Assembly: GCF_035920445.1 (NCBI RefSeq)
Contig: NZ_CP109162.1
Location: 7,750,001-7,814,000 of the forward strand
From: Nocardia sp. NBC_01730
GTDB lineage: Bacteria > Actinomycetota > Actinomycetes > Mycobacteriales > Mycobacteriaceae
Direction of reading: 5' to 3'
DNA length: 64,000 nucleotides
In this document: positions 18,308-27,818 of the stretch, piece after piece
Position numbering within the stretch: position 1 is the first letter of the stretch
How the letters are laid out: each line of letters begins with the position of its first letter
The notes under the pieces: model-generated
The model's input: only the letters and a program-made list of their open reading frames with translations
Told to the model about the DNA's origin: nothing
Database searches by the model: none
Translations under genes and position numbers: made by a program

Positions 18308-19762
18308 ATGTCCAAGTTCATCGACCGTGTCGTACTGCATGTGCGTGCGGGGAAGGGTGGCCACGGCTGCTCCTCGGTGCACCGCGAGAAGTTCAAGCCG
18401 CTCGGTGGACCCGACGGCGGTAACGGCGGCAACGGCGGAGACGTGATCCTCGAGGTCGACTCCAACGTGCACACCCTGCTGGACTTCCACTTCCACCCGC
18501 ACGCGAAGGCGGGCAATGGCAAGCCGGGCGAGGGCGGGAATCGCGACGGCAAGCAGGGCGCCGAGTTGGTGCTGAAGGTGCCCGACGGCACAGTGGTGCT
18601 CGACGACGACGGCAAGGTGCTGGTCGACCTGGTCGGTGCGGGCAACCGCTTCATCGTGGCCCGTGGTGGCCGCGGCGGGCTCGGCAACGCCGCGCTGGCG
18701 TCTAAGGCGCGCAAAGCGCCTGGTTTCGCTCTGCTCGGGGAGGACGGCGAAGAGAGCGACCTGGTGCTCGAGCTGAAATCGGTCGCCGACGTCGGGCTCG
18801 TCGGCTTTCCTTCGGCGGGAAAGTCGTCGCTGGTCTCGGTGCTCTCGGCGGCGAAGCCGAAGATCGCGGACTACCCGTTCACCACGCTGGTGCCGAACCT
18901 CGGCGTGGTCGCCAGCGGCGACACCACCTTCACCGTCGCGGACGTGCCCGGCCTGATTCCGGGTGCCAGCGAGGGCCGCGGTCTGGGCCTGGACTTCCTG
19001 CGGCACCTGGAGCGCTGCGCTGTGCTGGCCCACGTGGTGGACTGCGCCACCCTGGAGCCGGGCCGCGACCCGGTGTCGGATGTGGACGCGCTGGAAGCCG
19101 AACTGGCCGCCTACAAGCCCGCGCTGAGCGCCGATGCCGGTCTCGGTGATCTGGCCGACCGCCCGCGCGTGGTGATCCTGAACAAGATCGACGTGCCGGA
19201 CGCCGCCGAGCTCGCCGAGATGGTGACCCTGGAGTTCACCGAGCGGGGCTGGCCGGTGTTCGAGATCTCCGCGGTGAGTCGGGCCGGCCTGCGCCCCTTG
19301 ACCTTTGCCCTCGCCGATCTGGTGCGCCGATATCGCGAGGAGCATCCGAAGGCTGCGCCCAAGCGCCCGGTCATTCGCCCGATCGCGGTGGACGAGACCG
19401 GATTCAGCGTGCTCGCCGACCCGGAGGAGCCCGGCGGCTTCATCGTGCGCGGTACCCGGCCCGAACGCTGGGTGCACCAGACCCAGTTCGACAACGACGA
19501 GGCCGTCGGCTACCTGGCCGACCGGCTCGCCCGCCTCGGCGTCGAGGACGAACTGGTGAAGCTGGGCGCCGAGCCCGGCGCGCCGGTGACCATCGGCGAC
19601 GTGACCTTCGAGTGGGAGCCGCAGATCTCGGCGGGCATCGATATGGTGCCCACCGGTCGCGGCACCGACATCCGTCTGGAGCAGTCCGACCGGGTGGGCG
19701 CCGCGGAGCGCAAACACGCGTCCCGGGTGCGCCGCGGGTTGGTGGAAGAGGACGAGGAATAG
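18308..19762 (+). CDS. obg: GTPase Obg/CgtA
   Basis: A 484-residue ribosome-associated GTPase. The N-terminal glycine-rich Obg fold (1-158; [28 protein letters not shown]) is followed by the G domain with G1 [11 protein letters not shown]2 region [15 protein letters not shown]3 DVPGLI, G4 NKID. A C-terminal OCT domain (about 350-430) and a charged tail complete it. It acts in 50S maturation and growth control. The ATG at 18308 follows AAGGAGG by 12 nt; the open frame upstream is terminator sequence. Confidence 0.97.
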   Translation: MSKFIDRVVLHVRAGKGGHGCSSVHREKFKPLGGPDGGNGGNGGDVILEVDSNVHTLLDFHFHPHAKAGNGKPGEGGNRDGKQGAELVLKVPDGTVVLDDDGKVLVDLVGAGNRFIVARGGRGGLGNAALASKARKAPGFALLGEDGEESDLVLELKSVADVGLVGFPSAGKSSLVSVLSAAKPKIADYPFTTLVPNLGVVASGDTTFTVADVPGLIPGASEGRGLGLDFLRHLERCAVLAHVVDCATLEPGRDPVSDVDALEAELAAYKPALSADAGLGDLADRPRVVILNKIDVPDAAELAEMVTLEFTERGWPVFEISAVSRAGLRPLTFALADLVRRYREEHPKAAPKRPVIRPIAVDETGFSVLADPEEPGGFIVRGTRPERWVHQTQFDNDEAVGYLADRLARLGVEDELVKLGAEPGAPVTIGDVTFEWEPQISAGIDMVPTGRGTDIRLEQSDRVGAAERKHASRVRRGLVEEDEE

Positions 19763-19902
19763 GACGTGTACGTCGGTCGAGTCGCCCCGCGGGCAGGATG
19801 TGCGCCGCGACCGGCGGGTTCGATCGGCTACAGTCCGGTTCGGGTCAGGGCATCCGCGGGGACTGCCGTGGATTCGATTGTGGTGCAGGGAGTTCGGTGG
19901 CG

Positions 19903-21048
19903 ATGCAGGTGAGTTCGAGTACTGCCGAGGCGGATTCGGCATCGGGCCTGAGTGTGGCCAGGCTGGCGATCGCGTCGGCGCGCCGAGTGGTGGTGAAGAT
20001 CGGTTCGTCCGCGCTGACCAGTCTGAAGGGCGGGCTGGATACCACGCGGCTCGATCGGCTCGCGGACGCGGTCGAGGCGCGCATGCGCGCGGGCTCCGAT
20101 GTGGTCGTGGTGTCGTCGGGTGCCATCGGCGCGGGCATCGCGCCGCTGGGGCTGAGCCGTCGTCCGCGCGACCTGGCTACCAAACAGGCCGCCGCGAGTG
20201 TCGGGCAGCTGGCGCTGGCGCACGCTTGGGGTACGTCGTTCGCCCGTTACGGCCGAACCGTCGGCCAAGTGCTGTTGAGCGCCGATGACTTCGCCCGCCG
20301 CGAGCGCCACCGCAACGCGCAGCGCACCCTCGACCGCCTCCGTTCCCTCGGTGCGGTCGCCGTGGTGAACGAAAACGATACCGTCGCAACGGAAGAGATC
20401 CGCTTCGGCGACAACGATCGGCTCGCCGCGCTGGTCGCCCACCTGGTCGGCGCGGACGCGCTCGTGCTGCTGTCCGACGTCGAGGGCCTCTACGACGGCG
20501 ACCCGCGCAAGGGCGCGGCAACCCTCATTCCCGAGGTCCGCAGCAGCGCCGATCTGGACGGCGTGATCGCGGGCAGTGGCGGCGCGCTCGGCACCGGCGG
20601 CATGGCGTCCAAACTGTCCGCCGCCCGGCTCGCCGCCGACGCGGGTGTGCCCGTCCTGCTGGCCGCTGCCTCCTCGGCCGCCACCGCACTGACCACCGGC
20701 ACCGTCGGCACCGCCTTCGCCGCACGCCCGGTTCGCCTGTCCGCCCGCAAGTTCTGGGTCCGGCACGCGGCTGACAGCCGCGGTGCGCTGCTCATCGACG
20801 ACGGCGCGGTGCTGGCGGTGGCGGACCGGCGCCGGTCGCTGCTCGCCGCGGGTATCACCGGCGTCCGCGGCCGCTTCTACGGCGGCGACGTCGTCGACCT
20901 GGTGGCTCCCGACAATCGCATCGTCGCCCGCGGCGTCGTCGAATACGACAGCACCGAACTCGCGGGCATGCTCGGCCGCTCAACGGCCGAACTGCCGGAC
21001 ACCATGCAGCGCCCGGTCATCCACGCCGACGATCTGGTCAAGGTGTAG
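19903..21048 (+). CDS. proB: glutamate 5-kinase
   Basis: A 381-residue enzyme that phosphorylates glutamate in the first step of proline synthesis. The amino-acid-kinase domain (about 28-270) shows [32 protein letters not shown] and [12 protein letters not shown]; a C-terminal PUA domain follows (about 290-370). The start at ATG 19903 fits the family. A TACAGT box at 19829-19834 may be its -10 element. proA, its usual partner, is 33.7 kb downstream (54766), so the two are not in one operon here. Confidence 0.96.
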   Translation: MQVSSSTAEADSASGLSVARLAIASARRVVVKIGSSALTSLKGGLDTTRLDRLADAVEARMRAGSDVVVVSSGAIGAGIAPLGLSRRPRDLATKQAAASVGQLALAHAWGTSFARYGRTVGQVLLSADDFARRERHRNAQRTLDRLRSLGAVAVVNENDTVATEEIRFGDNDRLAALVAHLVGADALVLLSDVEGLYDGDPRKGAATLIPEVRSSADLDGVIAGSGGALGTGGMASKLSAARLAADAGVPVLLAAASSAATALTTGTVGTAFAARPVRLSARKFWVRHAADSRGALLIDDGAVLAVADRRRSLLAAGITGVRGRFYGGDVVDLVAPDNRIVARGVVEYDSTELAGMLGRSTAELPDTMQRPVIHADDLVKV

Positions 21049-21381
21049 TCGCACAGCTCCTTCGCGGTCGTCGAGGCGAGGCCGCGGTTCTCCTGTGGGC
21101 GCCGGGCGTGTACATCCTGCCCGGTCCACAACCAGGCGAGAAGCCGAACACGATAACTGGGCACCGCTGTCGGCCGTGCAGGCGGACATGCGCCGCATCT
21201 TGGGGTCGATCCCGGATCCGTAACATGTTGCGGCGCAGCGGTTTCGCGGCGGTCGAAGAGCTGGCCGCGCTGACGGAGGCGTGTGCCGCGAATCGGCCGT
21301 CTTGGCATGGGTTTTCGTCGTTGGTTGGTAGCATGCGAATGGCTGCCCGGCCACTACGTCGGCGACAGGTAAGGGGCGTTG
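21049..21381. other. 333-nt region between proB and the ABC transporter
   Basis: No convincing gene. TAGCAT at 21329-21334, with TTGGCA at 21302-21307 (21-nt spacing, too long for a standard promoter), may mark the transporter promoter. Confidence 0.4.
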
Positions 21382-21987
21382 ATGGAAGTGGAGGATGTCC
21401 ACCACTCATACGGCAAGCGGTCGGTGCTGCGTGGCATCGACATCGTGTTGCCTGCGGGGGCGCTGGTGGGAATCGTCGGTGAGAACGGGGTGGGCAAGTC
21501 GACGTTGTTGAAGGTTCTTTCTGGAGGGCTGCGACCGGACCGGGGGGTGGTCCGGCACCGTGGGCGGTTCGGTTACTGCCCGCAGCAGGTGATCCTGAAC
21601 GACGCGTTCACGGTTCGCCAGCACCTGGACTTCTTCGCCGCGGCCTATGCGATCCCGGACTTGCGGCGGGCCGAGGAGACCATGGAGATCTTGCGTTTCT
21701 CCGAGTACGCCGGTGAGCGGGTCGCGGCGCTGAGCGGCGGCACGCGCCAGAAGCTCAACCTGACGCTGGCGGTGATGCACGACCCCCAGGTTCTGCTGCT
21801 CGACGAGCCGTACCAGGGTTTCGACTGGGAGACGTATCTGCGTTTCTGGGATCTGGTCGCGGATTTCCGTGACACCGGCCGGTCGGTTCTGGTCGTCTCG
21901 CATCTGGCCCACGACACCGACAAGCTGGATCAGGTGTGGCGGTTGCACGACGGCGTCCTAGAAAGCAGACAGGAGAAGGTCGGATGA
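21382..21987 (+). CDS. ABC transporter ATP-binding protein
   Basis: A 201-residue ABC ATPase. It has Walker A GENGVGKST, a Q-loop (YCPQQ), the signature SGGTRQKLN, Walker B VLLLDEPYQG and the switch His (VVSHLAH). The short length suits a drug- or lipid-type exporter with a separate permease. An AAGGGG site precedes ATG 21382; a TTG codon just upstream is less likely. The stop overlaps the permease start (ATGA, 21984-21987). The cargo is unknown; it converges on the terpene-synthase gene, which may or may not be connected. Confidence 0.9.
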   Translation: MEVEDVHHSYGKRSVLRGIDIVLPAGALVGIVGENGVGKSTLLKVLSGGLRPDRGVVRHRGRFGYCPQQVILNDAFTVRQHLDFFAAAYAIPDLRRAEETMEILRFSEYAGERVAALSGGTRQKLNLTLAVMHDPQVLLLDEPYQGFDWETYLRFWDLVADFRDTGRSVLVVSHLAHDTDKLDQVWRLHDGVLESRQEKVG

Positions 21988-22817
21988 GCGAGGGTGTGCG
22001 GCTGTTCGTGATCGCCACCCGCTACGGCCTCATCGAGCATGCTCGTAACCGGTTCGCCATGCTGTTGGTCGCAGTCTTCGTCCCCATATTGATCACTCTG
22101 GTGCGTGTGGCCGTCACGGACATCGAGGTACCGTTCCGGCTTCGGGACACCGGTCTGGTTCTGCGTGCCAACGGCAATGAGCTCGCTCAGATCAGCGTCG
22201 CCGTGATGGCGGTGTCACTGATCATCGGGTTCATGATGTTCGCGGCGACTTTCAGCAGCGGAGCATTCGACCGGCGACTGTCGATGGCCGGCTATCCCCG
22301 GGTTGCGCTGGGTATGGCGAAGATCGCCTGCCTGGTGGTGGCCTCGGTAGCGGTCAGCGCGTACGCCACCGCGATCATCTGCTGCTACTGGTCGCCTCGG
22401 CAGCCTGTCCTGCTCGCGACGGCGCTTTTCTGCGCAGCGATGACCTACGGGGCGCTGGGCGTCGCTCTCGGCGCGCTGCTGCGCCGCGACGTGGAGGGCA
22501 TGTTCGCCCTCGCGATGATCAGCGCCATCGACCTGGCCGTGCAGAACCCCATCGCCAGCGCTGGGGCGGACAGCGATTTCGTGCGCTGGCTGCCCTCCTA
22601 CGGGGCAATGCAGGCTTCGACCGCGGCCGGTTTCTCCGACACCACACTATTCGCGGGTTTCGCCGTGCAACTGGCCTGGTTCACCGCGACCGCCCTCGTC
22701 GGACTGGTCGCTTTCCATCTGCGCACCCGCTCGTCTCTTCGGTCCGCGATGTGGATCCGCATCCCAGGACCTCGCATCCCAGGAGCGGCGAGGTCCGGAC
22801 AGCCGGCGAAGCAGTGA
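21984..22817 (+). CDS. ABC transporter permease
   Basis: A 277-residue membrane protein with about six hydrophobic segments (near residues 25-42, 68-90, 105-130, 138-162, 178-198, 222-245), consistent with an ABC-2 type exporter permease. The C-terminal cytoplasmic tail is basic and Pro-rich (RIPGPRIPG). It is translationally coupled to the ATPase gene. A 17-bp perfect hairpin follows directly. Confidence 0.85.
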   Translation: MSEGVRLFVIATRYGLIEHARNRFAMLLVAVFVPILITLVRVAVTDIEVPFRLRDTGLVLRANGNELAQISVAVMAVSLIIGFMMFAATFSSGAFDRRLSMAGYPRVALGMAKIACLVVASVAVSAYATAIICCYWSPRQPVLLATALFCAAMTYGALGVALGALLRRDVEGMFALAMISAIDLAVQNPIASAGADSDFVRWLPSYGAMQASTAAGFSDTTLFAGFAVQLAWFTATALVGLVAFHLRTRSSLRSAMWIRIPGPRIPGAARSGQPAKQ

Positions 22818-22818
22818 A

Positions 22819-22868
22819 GGGTGTGTCCCGCGCGACCGGCCACGGCGGAGATCGCGCGGGACACACCC
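22819..22868. terminator. bidirectional hairpin terminator
   Basis: A perfect 17-bp stem (22819-22835 with 22852-22868; arms start GGGTGTGTCCCGCGC) around a 16-nt loop lies between the convergent ABC permease and terpene-synthase genes. It can end transcription from both sides. Confidence 0.9.
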
Positions 22869-22889
22869 TGATTTGCCGGCTGGCGGGGT

Positions 22890-24908
22890 TTACGGCGCGG
22901 TAGGAGCCGGTTCGGTGGCCGGGTAGTAGTAGATCTCACGGCGCAAGCGTTCCAAGTCCGGCACCGCAGAAACCGCGGAACCGGAGGTTTCCTCGTACCG
23001 ATCGCTCTCACGCGCCCAGAGCCCTACGTTCGTCAGGTTCACATATATCTCCGCGTAGTCCTTCCCCTTGCCCGACAGGCCGGGAAGCACGCGGAGGAGC
23101 GCGGGGATGTAGCGGATCAGCGCCTGAAGCTGGGCGCGCTGATCCGCCACTTGGCGCTGCAACTGCTCGACGGCTTCGCCGCGGGTGCAGCCGGTCTCAT
23201 GACAGACCGCCCTGACCAGGTTGTAGGGGACTTGGTCTGCCTCGTCCTGATCCAACCCCACCAGGTCGTTCTCCACGAAGGTCACCCAGAAGGCGAGTTC
23301 CTCGAGACGGCGGATCACGGGGTGGTTGCGCAGCGTCGAGGGCAGTTCCCGGTTCTGGTGCACCTCCATGGCGGAGAGGGCGGTGTCGATCCCACTGGTC
23401 GACATCCGCAGCGGCAGGTAGTCGGCTGTGGGCGGGATGTAGCCGTTGATGCGATGGTGCGCTTCGCGTTCGCAGGCTACGCACCACTGCTCGAGGTTGT
23501 CGAGGAACTGCTCCTGCCAGCGGGCGGTCCGGCCCTCGCGCAGACGCGGCCACAAACTCGCCCACGACGCCGGGATCGCGCCGGGCCTCCACGGTTTCTC
23601 CGGGTCCTGGCGGAGCGTTGCCACCATGCCACGCCTCAGCGCGGTCACGACTGCCGGGTCGGTCAGCTGCGGATCCTCGAACAGGTCGTCCCACGCAAGG
23701 AGCAGCACGGCCATGCGGTAGGCGGTCTGTTCAACGGCCGCGTCCGCTGCTGGGGCCCAGCGTCGCGGGATCCGGATCGCTCCTGTCCACCGGTGGTAGT
23801 CGGCCTCGTCCGAGGTGAGGGCAAGGCCGGTGTCCACCATCCAGCTTTTCAACGATTGCGCGACCTGCGGCGGGAACGCATCGCTGTGAGCCCCGGGTGG
23901 CTGTGTCGAGGGTCGGTGGACCGCGGGGCCAGGAGTTCGCCGGTCGAGTATGGATCGGGTGTAGGCGGTCATCGCGTGGCGGGCGCCCGGTGCAACGGCC
24001 ACGGCGGCGAGCTGACCGGCGGCCTCGTCCATGAATTCCTCGGCCCTCGCTTGTGCTTCGTCCACGGCGCCAGAGGCGATGACGAGCTCGTGGGCATGTG
24101 CGGCTTGCTCACGCGTCATTGTTCTGCACAGCATGTTGGCAAGGTCTTGGTCGCGGGCTGCGGCACGGATCACGGGAAGTGTGTAGATGCCCTCGGGTAG
24201 ATCCGCGTTGACCGGTTTACCCGCTTCTTCGGCGGTCGAGGTCAAGTCGAGGATGTCGTCATACAGCTGGTAGGCCAGTCCGAACTGTCGACCGAACCCG
24301 GCCAGCGCTTCTTCCTCAGCCTCGGAGCGGCCGGCTTGCATCGCGCCCAATCGGCATGCCAGCGACAGCACCGCCGCGGTCTTGCCGTCGATCGCGTCCA
24401 GGTAGGACTGCTCGCTGCGGGAGGCCACATACTGGTCGGCGGCCTCGATCACCATGCCCGCGCACATCTGCTCGCCCGCGATCGCCCCCGCGAGAACTTC
24501 TCGCTGGCCGAGTTCGGCCAGCATGCGCACGCTCGTGAGCATCACGGAGTCCCCACCCAATACGGCCATATGCGATCCCCACACTACGTTGGCGCTGGGA
24601 CGGCCGCGACGCTCGTAGGCGTGATCGACGACGTCGTCGTGGTAAAGCGAACCCAGATGCAGCAACTCCACGGCGGCAGCGGCGCGCACCGCCCGGTCGT
24701 CGGCCGGGACCGTGGGATCGGTGAGCAGGTAGTACGACAGCAACGTCAACGTGGGGCGGACCAGGCGGCGAGAGGTGTCGGGTCCCTCGTCTGTGAGTGC
24801 GGCCAGTTCGGGCCTGGCCGGCAATTGCACGGGTCCGAGAACCTCGCGGACGCGGTCCAGGTCCGCATTCAGATGCGGGAAGACCGCGGAATCGATTTCA
24901 CGTGGCAC
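22890..24908 (-). CDS. polyprenyl synthase-class I terpene synthase fusion
   Basis: A 672-residue two-domain protein. The N-terminal trans-prenyltransferase (about 1-325) has both Asp-rich motifs, HDDVVD (91-95) and YDDILD (217-221). A Pro-rich linker (about 324-345) leads to a class I terpene cyclase (about 346-650) with WDDLFED (407-412), an NSE-like NDLVGLDQD (547-555), Arg501 exactly 46 residues before Asn547 (the pyrophosphate-sensor spacing) and an RY pair (637-638). The Ser and Glu of the NSE motif are Gly551 and Asp555, an unusual variant. Such a protein should elongate IPP/DMAPP and cyclise the product itself. GTG start with AGGAG 7 nt upstream; -10-like TATAGA at 24939-24944. Confidence 0.9.
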   Translation of the reverse strand: MPREIDSAVFPHLNADLDRVREVLGPVQLPARPELAALTDEGPDTSRRLVRPTLTLLSYYLLTDPTVPADDRAVRAAAAVELLHLGSLYHDDVVDHAYERRGRPSANVVWGSHMAVLGGDSVMLTSVRMLAELGQREVLAGAIAGEQMCAGMVIEAADQYVASRSEQSYLDAIDGKTAAVLSLACRLGAMQAGRSEAEEEALAGFGRQFGLAYQLYDDILDLTSTAEEAGKPVNADLPEGIYTLPVIRAAARDQDLANMLCRTMTREQAAHAHELVIASGAVDEAQARAEEFMDEAAGQLAAVAVAPGARHAMTAYTRSILDRRTPGPAVHRPSTQPPGAHSDAFPPQVAQSLKSWMVDTGLALTSDEADYHRWTGAIRIPRRWAPAADAAVEQTAYRMAVLLLAWDDLFEDPQLTDPAVVTALRRGMVATLRQDPEKPWRPGAIPASWASLWPRLREGRTARWQEQFLDNLEQWCVACEREAHHRINGYIPPTADYLPLRMSTSGIDTALSAMEVHQNRELPSTLRNHPVIRRLEELAFWVTFVENDLVGLDQDEADQVPYNLVRAVCHETGCTRGEAVEQLQRQVADQRAQLQALIRYIPALLRVLPGLSGKGKDYAEIYVNLTNVGLWARESDRYEETSGSAVSAVPDLERLRREIYYYPATEPAPTAP

Positions 24909-25386
24909 GTGGGCACTCCTGACTGGTTACATCGGACATCTATAACACCGTCGAACAGTGGAATTTGACAGTATTTGGCGCGGAAAATGTTGGTATCGGC
25001 CAATTTTGATGTCTTCGGAACTGGGGTGATGCCGGTCGGCTGCGGCTTTCCCCGTGCGGTGCCGCGGGGTGCGGTAAACGGCGTACATGGACGGCGCCTG
25101 GGGAACCGCTGTCGAACGGGCAGGCCGATCGACGTGCGACCTGAATGCACAGAACGACAACGGTGTTCGGCATCGGCTACCGCGGCACGCGTACAGCCTG
25201 GGTTGGCATCGGAGGCGGGCAGGACGTTGGCGGGCTTCGAGCCGAAGCTCGTGCTCCATCGGTGAGCGCCTTCGATTGTCGTCGCGCGAGCGGTGCGGCT
25301 CGACAGATTGCCGACGAGGCGCCGGCGGTGCTGGTCCGTCGCGAATTCGAGCAACGGTGCCGGGTGCTCAGCACCCGGTCTCGACG
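24909..25386. other. 478-nt region between the terpene-synthase and PPE-like genes
   Basis: Holds the probable promoter of the terpene-synthase gene (complement TATAGA, 24939-24944). TTGACA on the plus strand at 24965-24970 has no good partner. The rest shows no supported gene and is AT-richer near 24950-25020. Confidence 0.45.
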
Positions 25387-26433
25387 TCAGTACGGGACGA
25401 CGCCGGGCTGGTTGGTCGTGGGTACCTGCTCGGGGTGTTCCTGCACCGGGCCGGTGACGCCCGGTTGCTCGCCCGGACCGGGTAGTTGTACCGGAGGTCC
25501 GGCGGGGCCAGGGATCGGCGGCGGAGACGGTGCGGGCTGCGGGATCTGTTGTGTGGGTGGGGGAGGCGGGAGTGTCTGTTGTGTCGGGGGTGCGGGTTCG
25601 GGTGACGGTGCCTGCTGCGTCGGCGGCGCGGGCGGTGTGGACGGTGCCTGCGGGTTCGAAGGTGCCTGCTGAGTCGGCGGAGCCTGTTGCGTCGGCGGTG
25701 TCGGTTGCGAATCGGGCATCTGCTGAGTCGGCGGTGCCGGAGTCTGCGATGGTGCTCGGGATTCCGGCGCGGAGGGCGCGGGCTGTGGTGTGTTCGGCAT
25801 CGACTGGTCCCCGTCCGGACGCACGGGGGCGGGCGTCGAATAGCCTGGCTGCGCGGGTGAAACGGCCTGCGGCGCGAACTGCGAGTTCGGAGCGGGCGCC
25901 TGGGGCGGCGTGGGCAGGGCGGGCACCGATGTTCCCGCCAGGGTGTAGGCGGGCTTGTAGATCATGTTCATCGCGAGCACGGCCTCCTGCCGCAGCGCTT
26001 CCAGGGCCGTCTGCGCGTTGATGACGTGCGCGGCCTCGAGGAGTTTCGCCACGGTGCTGATCGGTCCGGAGTTGCCGGGTGGCGCCACCGCGAGTTTCAC
26101 CGCCTCCGCGGCCGCGGCCACGCTGCCGAGCCGGGCGCCGACCTGGCCCATGACCGCGGCCAGCTCGTCTACGGACGCCGCGAAGCTGCGTGCGCTGGCA
26201 TCCGCGGCGTCGGCGGTGGCGCCCTTCCACTCCGTCGAGTTCAGCACGCGGTCCACACTGCCCCGGGTGAGTGGGAACGAGGTGGTGAGCGTCCCGGCCA
26301 CCTCCAGCCAGATCGCCGAGGCGTGCAGCACCTGCGCGGCGTCGATCTGCTGTGCCTTGGCGTAGATCTCTTCGTGCCGCATCGACTCGAAGTGCTCCAT
26401 CGCGCTGATGTAGGTGGGGTCCGAGCCGGTCAT
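25387..26433 (-). CDS. PPE-like type VII secretion substrate with Pro-rich tail
   Basis: A 348-residue protein. The N-terminal 175 residues are helical and Ala-rich (FESMRHEEIYAKAQQIDAAQ; WKGATADAADASARSF), resembling the WXG100/PPE helical hairpins secreted by ESX systems. The second half is low-complexity, with repeated PPTQQ/PPTQQAP units from about residue 225, ending ...QPGVVPY. The start at ATG 26433 overlaps the stop of the preceding small gene (ATGA). The PPTQQ array is prone to length variation. A secreted or surface-exposed role is inferred; no ESX core genes are in the window. Confidence 0.7.
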   Translation of the reverse strand: MTGSDPTYISAMEHFESMRHEEIYAKAQQIDAAQVLHASAIWLEVAGTLTTSFPLTRGSVDRVLNSTEWKGATADAADASARSFAASVDELAAVMGQVGARLGSVAAAAEAVKLAVAPPGNSGPISTVAKLLEAAHVINAQTALEALRQEAVLAMNMIYKPAYTLAGTSVPALPTPPQAPAPNSQFAPQAVSPAQPGYSTPAPVRPDGDQSMPNTPQPAPSAPESRAPSQTPAPPTQQMPDSQPTPPTQQAPPTQQAPSNPQAPSTPPAPPTQQAPSPEPAPPTQQTLPPPPPTQQIPQPAPSPPPIPGPAGPPVQLPGPGEQPGVTGPVQEHPEQVPTTNQPGVVPY

Positions 26434-26810
26434 CGGGGTAACCTCGATTCGATGGCGCGCAGGGCGGCGGCGTTCGCGGCGTCGGCCTCTTCGAGCAGTC
26501 CGCCGCTGATCAGGAACGCCTCCTTCATTCGATAGGCGGCCTCGATGTAATGATCGAGCAGTGCCGCGGCGTCGCGCGCCTTGTGGCCGAAACCTGCCTG
26601 CAGCTGCTGCGCGGAGTTGAATCCGCCGAATCCGCCCAGATCCGCGGCGGATTCGAGGCGCCGCTGCAGGTGGATCAGCTGATCGGCCTGTCGGTCGTAT
26701 TGTTCGGCGCACCGTCGCGCCGCCGCCGGATCGAACTGGAAGGTTCCTGCCTGCGCCGCTTTCTTGAATCGGGCGATATCGGCTCGGCTGGTCTCGATCG
26801 TCATCGTCAC
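26430..26810 (-). CDS. WXG100/PE-like small secreted protein
   Basis: A 126-residue helical protein. The N-terminal IETSRADIARFKKAAQAGTF and the C-terminal half (YRMKEAFLISGGLLEEADA) suit the four-helix-bundle partners of PPE-type proteins (EspC/PE-like). It overlaps the PPE-like gene by ATGA, the usual pairing for secreted heterodimers. No signal peptide is present, as expected for type VII substrates. Confidence 0.6.
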   Translation of the reverse strand: MTMTIETSRADIARFKKAAQAGTFQFDPAAARRCAEQYDRQADQLIHLQRRLESAADLGGFGGFNSAQQLQAGFGHKARDAAALLDHYIEAAYRMKEAFLISGGLLEEADAANAAALRAIESRLPR

Positions 26811-26899
26811 CCCTGAGATCGGTCGGTCCGACCCAGACTAACCGGAAGCCGAGTGCCGGGTCAGCAGTAGCCACCGACCGGTGCGGGGGACGAGACAAC

Positions 26900-27604
26900 C
26901 TATGCCGGAATGCGTTTTTGCAGTTGTGCGGCGATCTGTTCGGGCGAGGCGGGGGTGATGCGCACTGCGTCGCCGGCCTTGATCAGGTAGCGCCCGTCAT
27001 TCCGCACATCGATCCAGGTGTAGTGGATCGGCGGCGGTGGAGTCGGACGGTCCAGTCGCGGCTCGATCCGGATGTGTCCCGCTGCGGTGTGCGGCGCGAG
27101 CAGCAGCCTGCGGATCCGCGGCCCGGCCGGTTGCCGCGTCAGCACGATCTCCTCATCGCGGACCGCGTCGGCCTGCGCGACGCGGGCAGGCTGCGCGCCC
27201 GGCGGGGTGTTCGGAAGCAGCGCCGCGATCCGCGTCCCCAGTTTGCCGCTGTGTCCGATCGAAACACGAACGCGGCCACCGAAATCCGCCGTCGCGCCGG
27301 GTTCCTGCACCGCGAGCACGGCGCGATCGTAGATCGTCGCGGCCAGCAGTCGCAGTTCACTGCCCGGCTCGTGCGCGGCGCCGATCGCCACGATCCTGGT
27401 GTGCGGCTTCGCCAGAATGCGAAGGCAGGCAGAAAGATCCGGGTCGGAGCCGAGCGGCATCCGCTCGGCGAGTGCGATCCTCAGCCTCTCGGCCTGGTCC
27501 TCGGTCCGCGGCGTTTCCAGGATGCGCAGCGGATACGGGTGGCGATCAAGATCGGTTTCGCGCCAGATGTGGGCGAACTCGTCTGGAGTGAAGGTCCAAT
27601 CCAC
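26900..27604 (-). CDS. EspG-family ESX secretion-associated chaperone
   Basis: A 234-residue cytosolic protein starting MDWTFTPDEFAHIWRE, the hallmark N-terminus of EspG proteins, with the later RIEPRLDRPTPPPPIHYTW segment and C-terminal SPEQIAAQLQKR. EspG binds the tip of PPE partners and keeps them soluble before export. It is the first gene of a leftward set EspG, PE-like, PPE-like. A TAGGCT -10-like box (complement, 27646-27651) lies about 40 nt upstream of the GTG start. Confidence 0.8.
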   Translation of the reverse strand: MDWTFTPDEFAHIWRETDLDRHPYPLRILETPRTEDQAERLRIALAERMPLGSDPDLSACLRILAKPHTRIVAIGAAHEPGSELRLLAATIYDRAVLAVQEPGATADFGGRVRVSIGHSGKLGTRIAALLPNTPPGAQPARVAQADAVRDEEIVLTRQPAGPRIRRLLLAPHTAAGHIRIEPRLDRPTPPPPIHYTWIDVRNDGRYLIKAGDAVRITPASPEQIAAQLQKRIPA

Positions 27605-27818
27605 GGCCTGATCACATCCTCACCGAACCCGCCAATGCTGCTCGCAGCCTAGCGGTCCACAGGGCGAATCGGACCTGTCGCACATGGGGACCCAGGATTA
27701 TGGGCTAACGCCGCAGCGGATTATCGGATATACAACAAACGACCCCAGCTGCTATTGCTCGGCTCGATCGTGCCGGAGCGCTGTGCTCACAACGATCTCG
27801 GGGTGATGGGAGTGTGGC

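Noticed and set aside
24869..26230. A 453-codon minus-strand frame overlapping the PPE-like gene
   Set aside because: Its product is Arg/Thr/Ala-rich without domains and arises from the Pro-rich repeats in another frame.
27721..27745. Possible butyrolactone-receptor (ARE-like) site before the operon
   Set aside because: ATACAACAAACGACC resembles half of such a site, but no palindromic partner was found.
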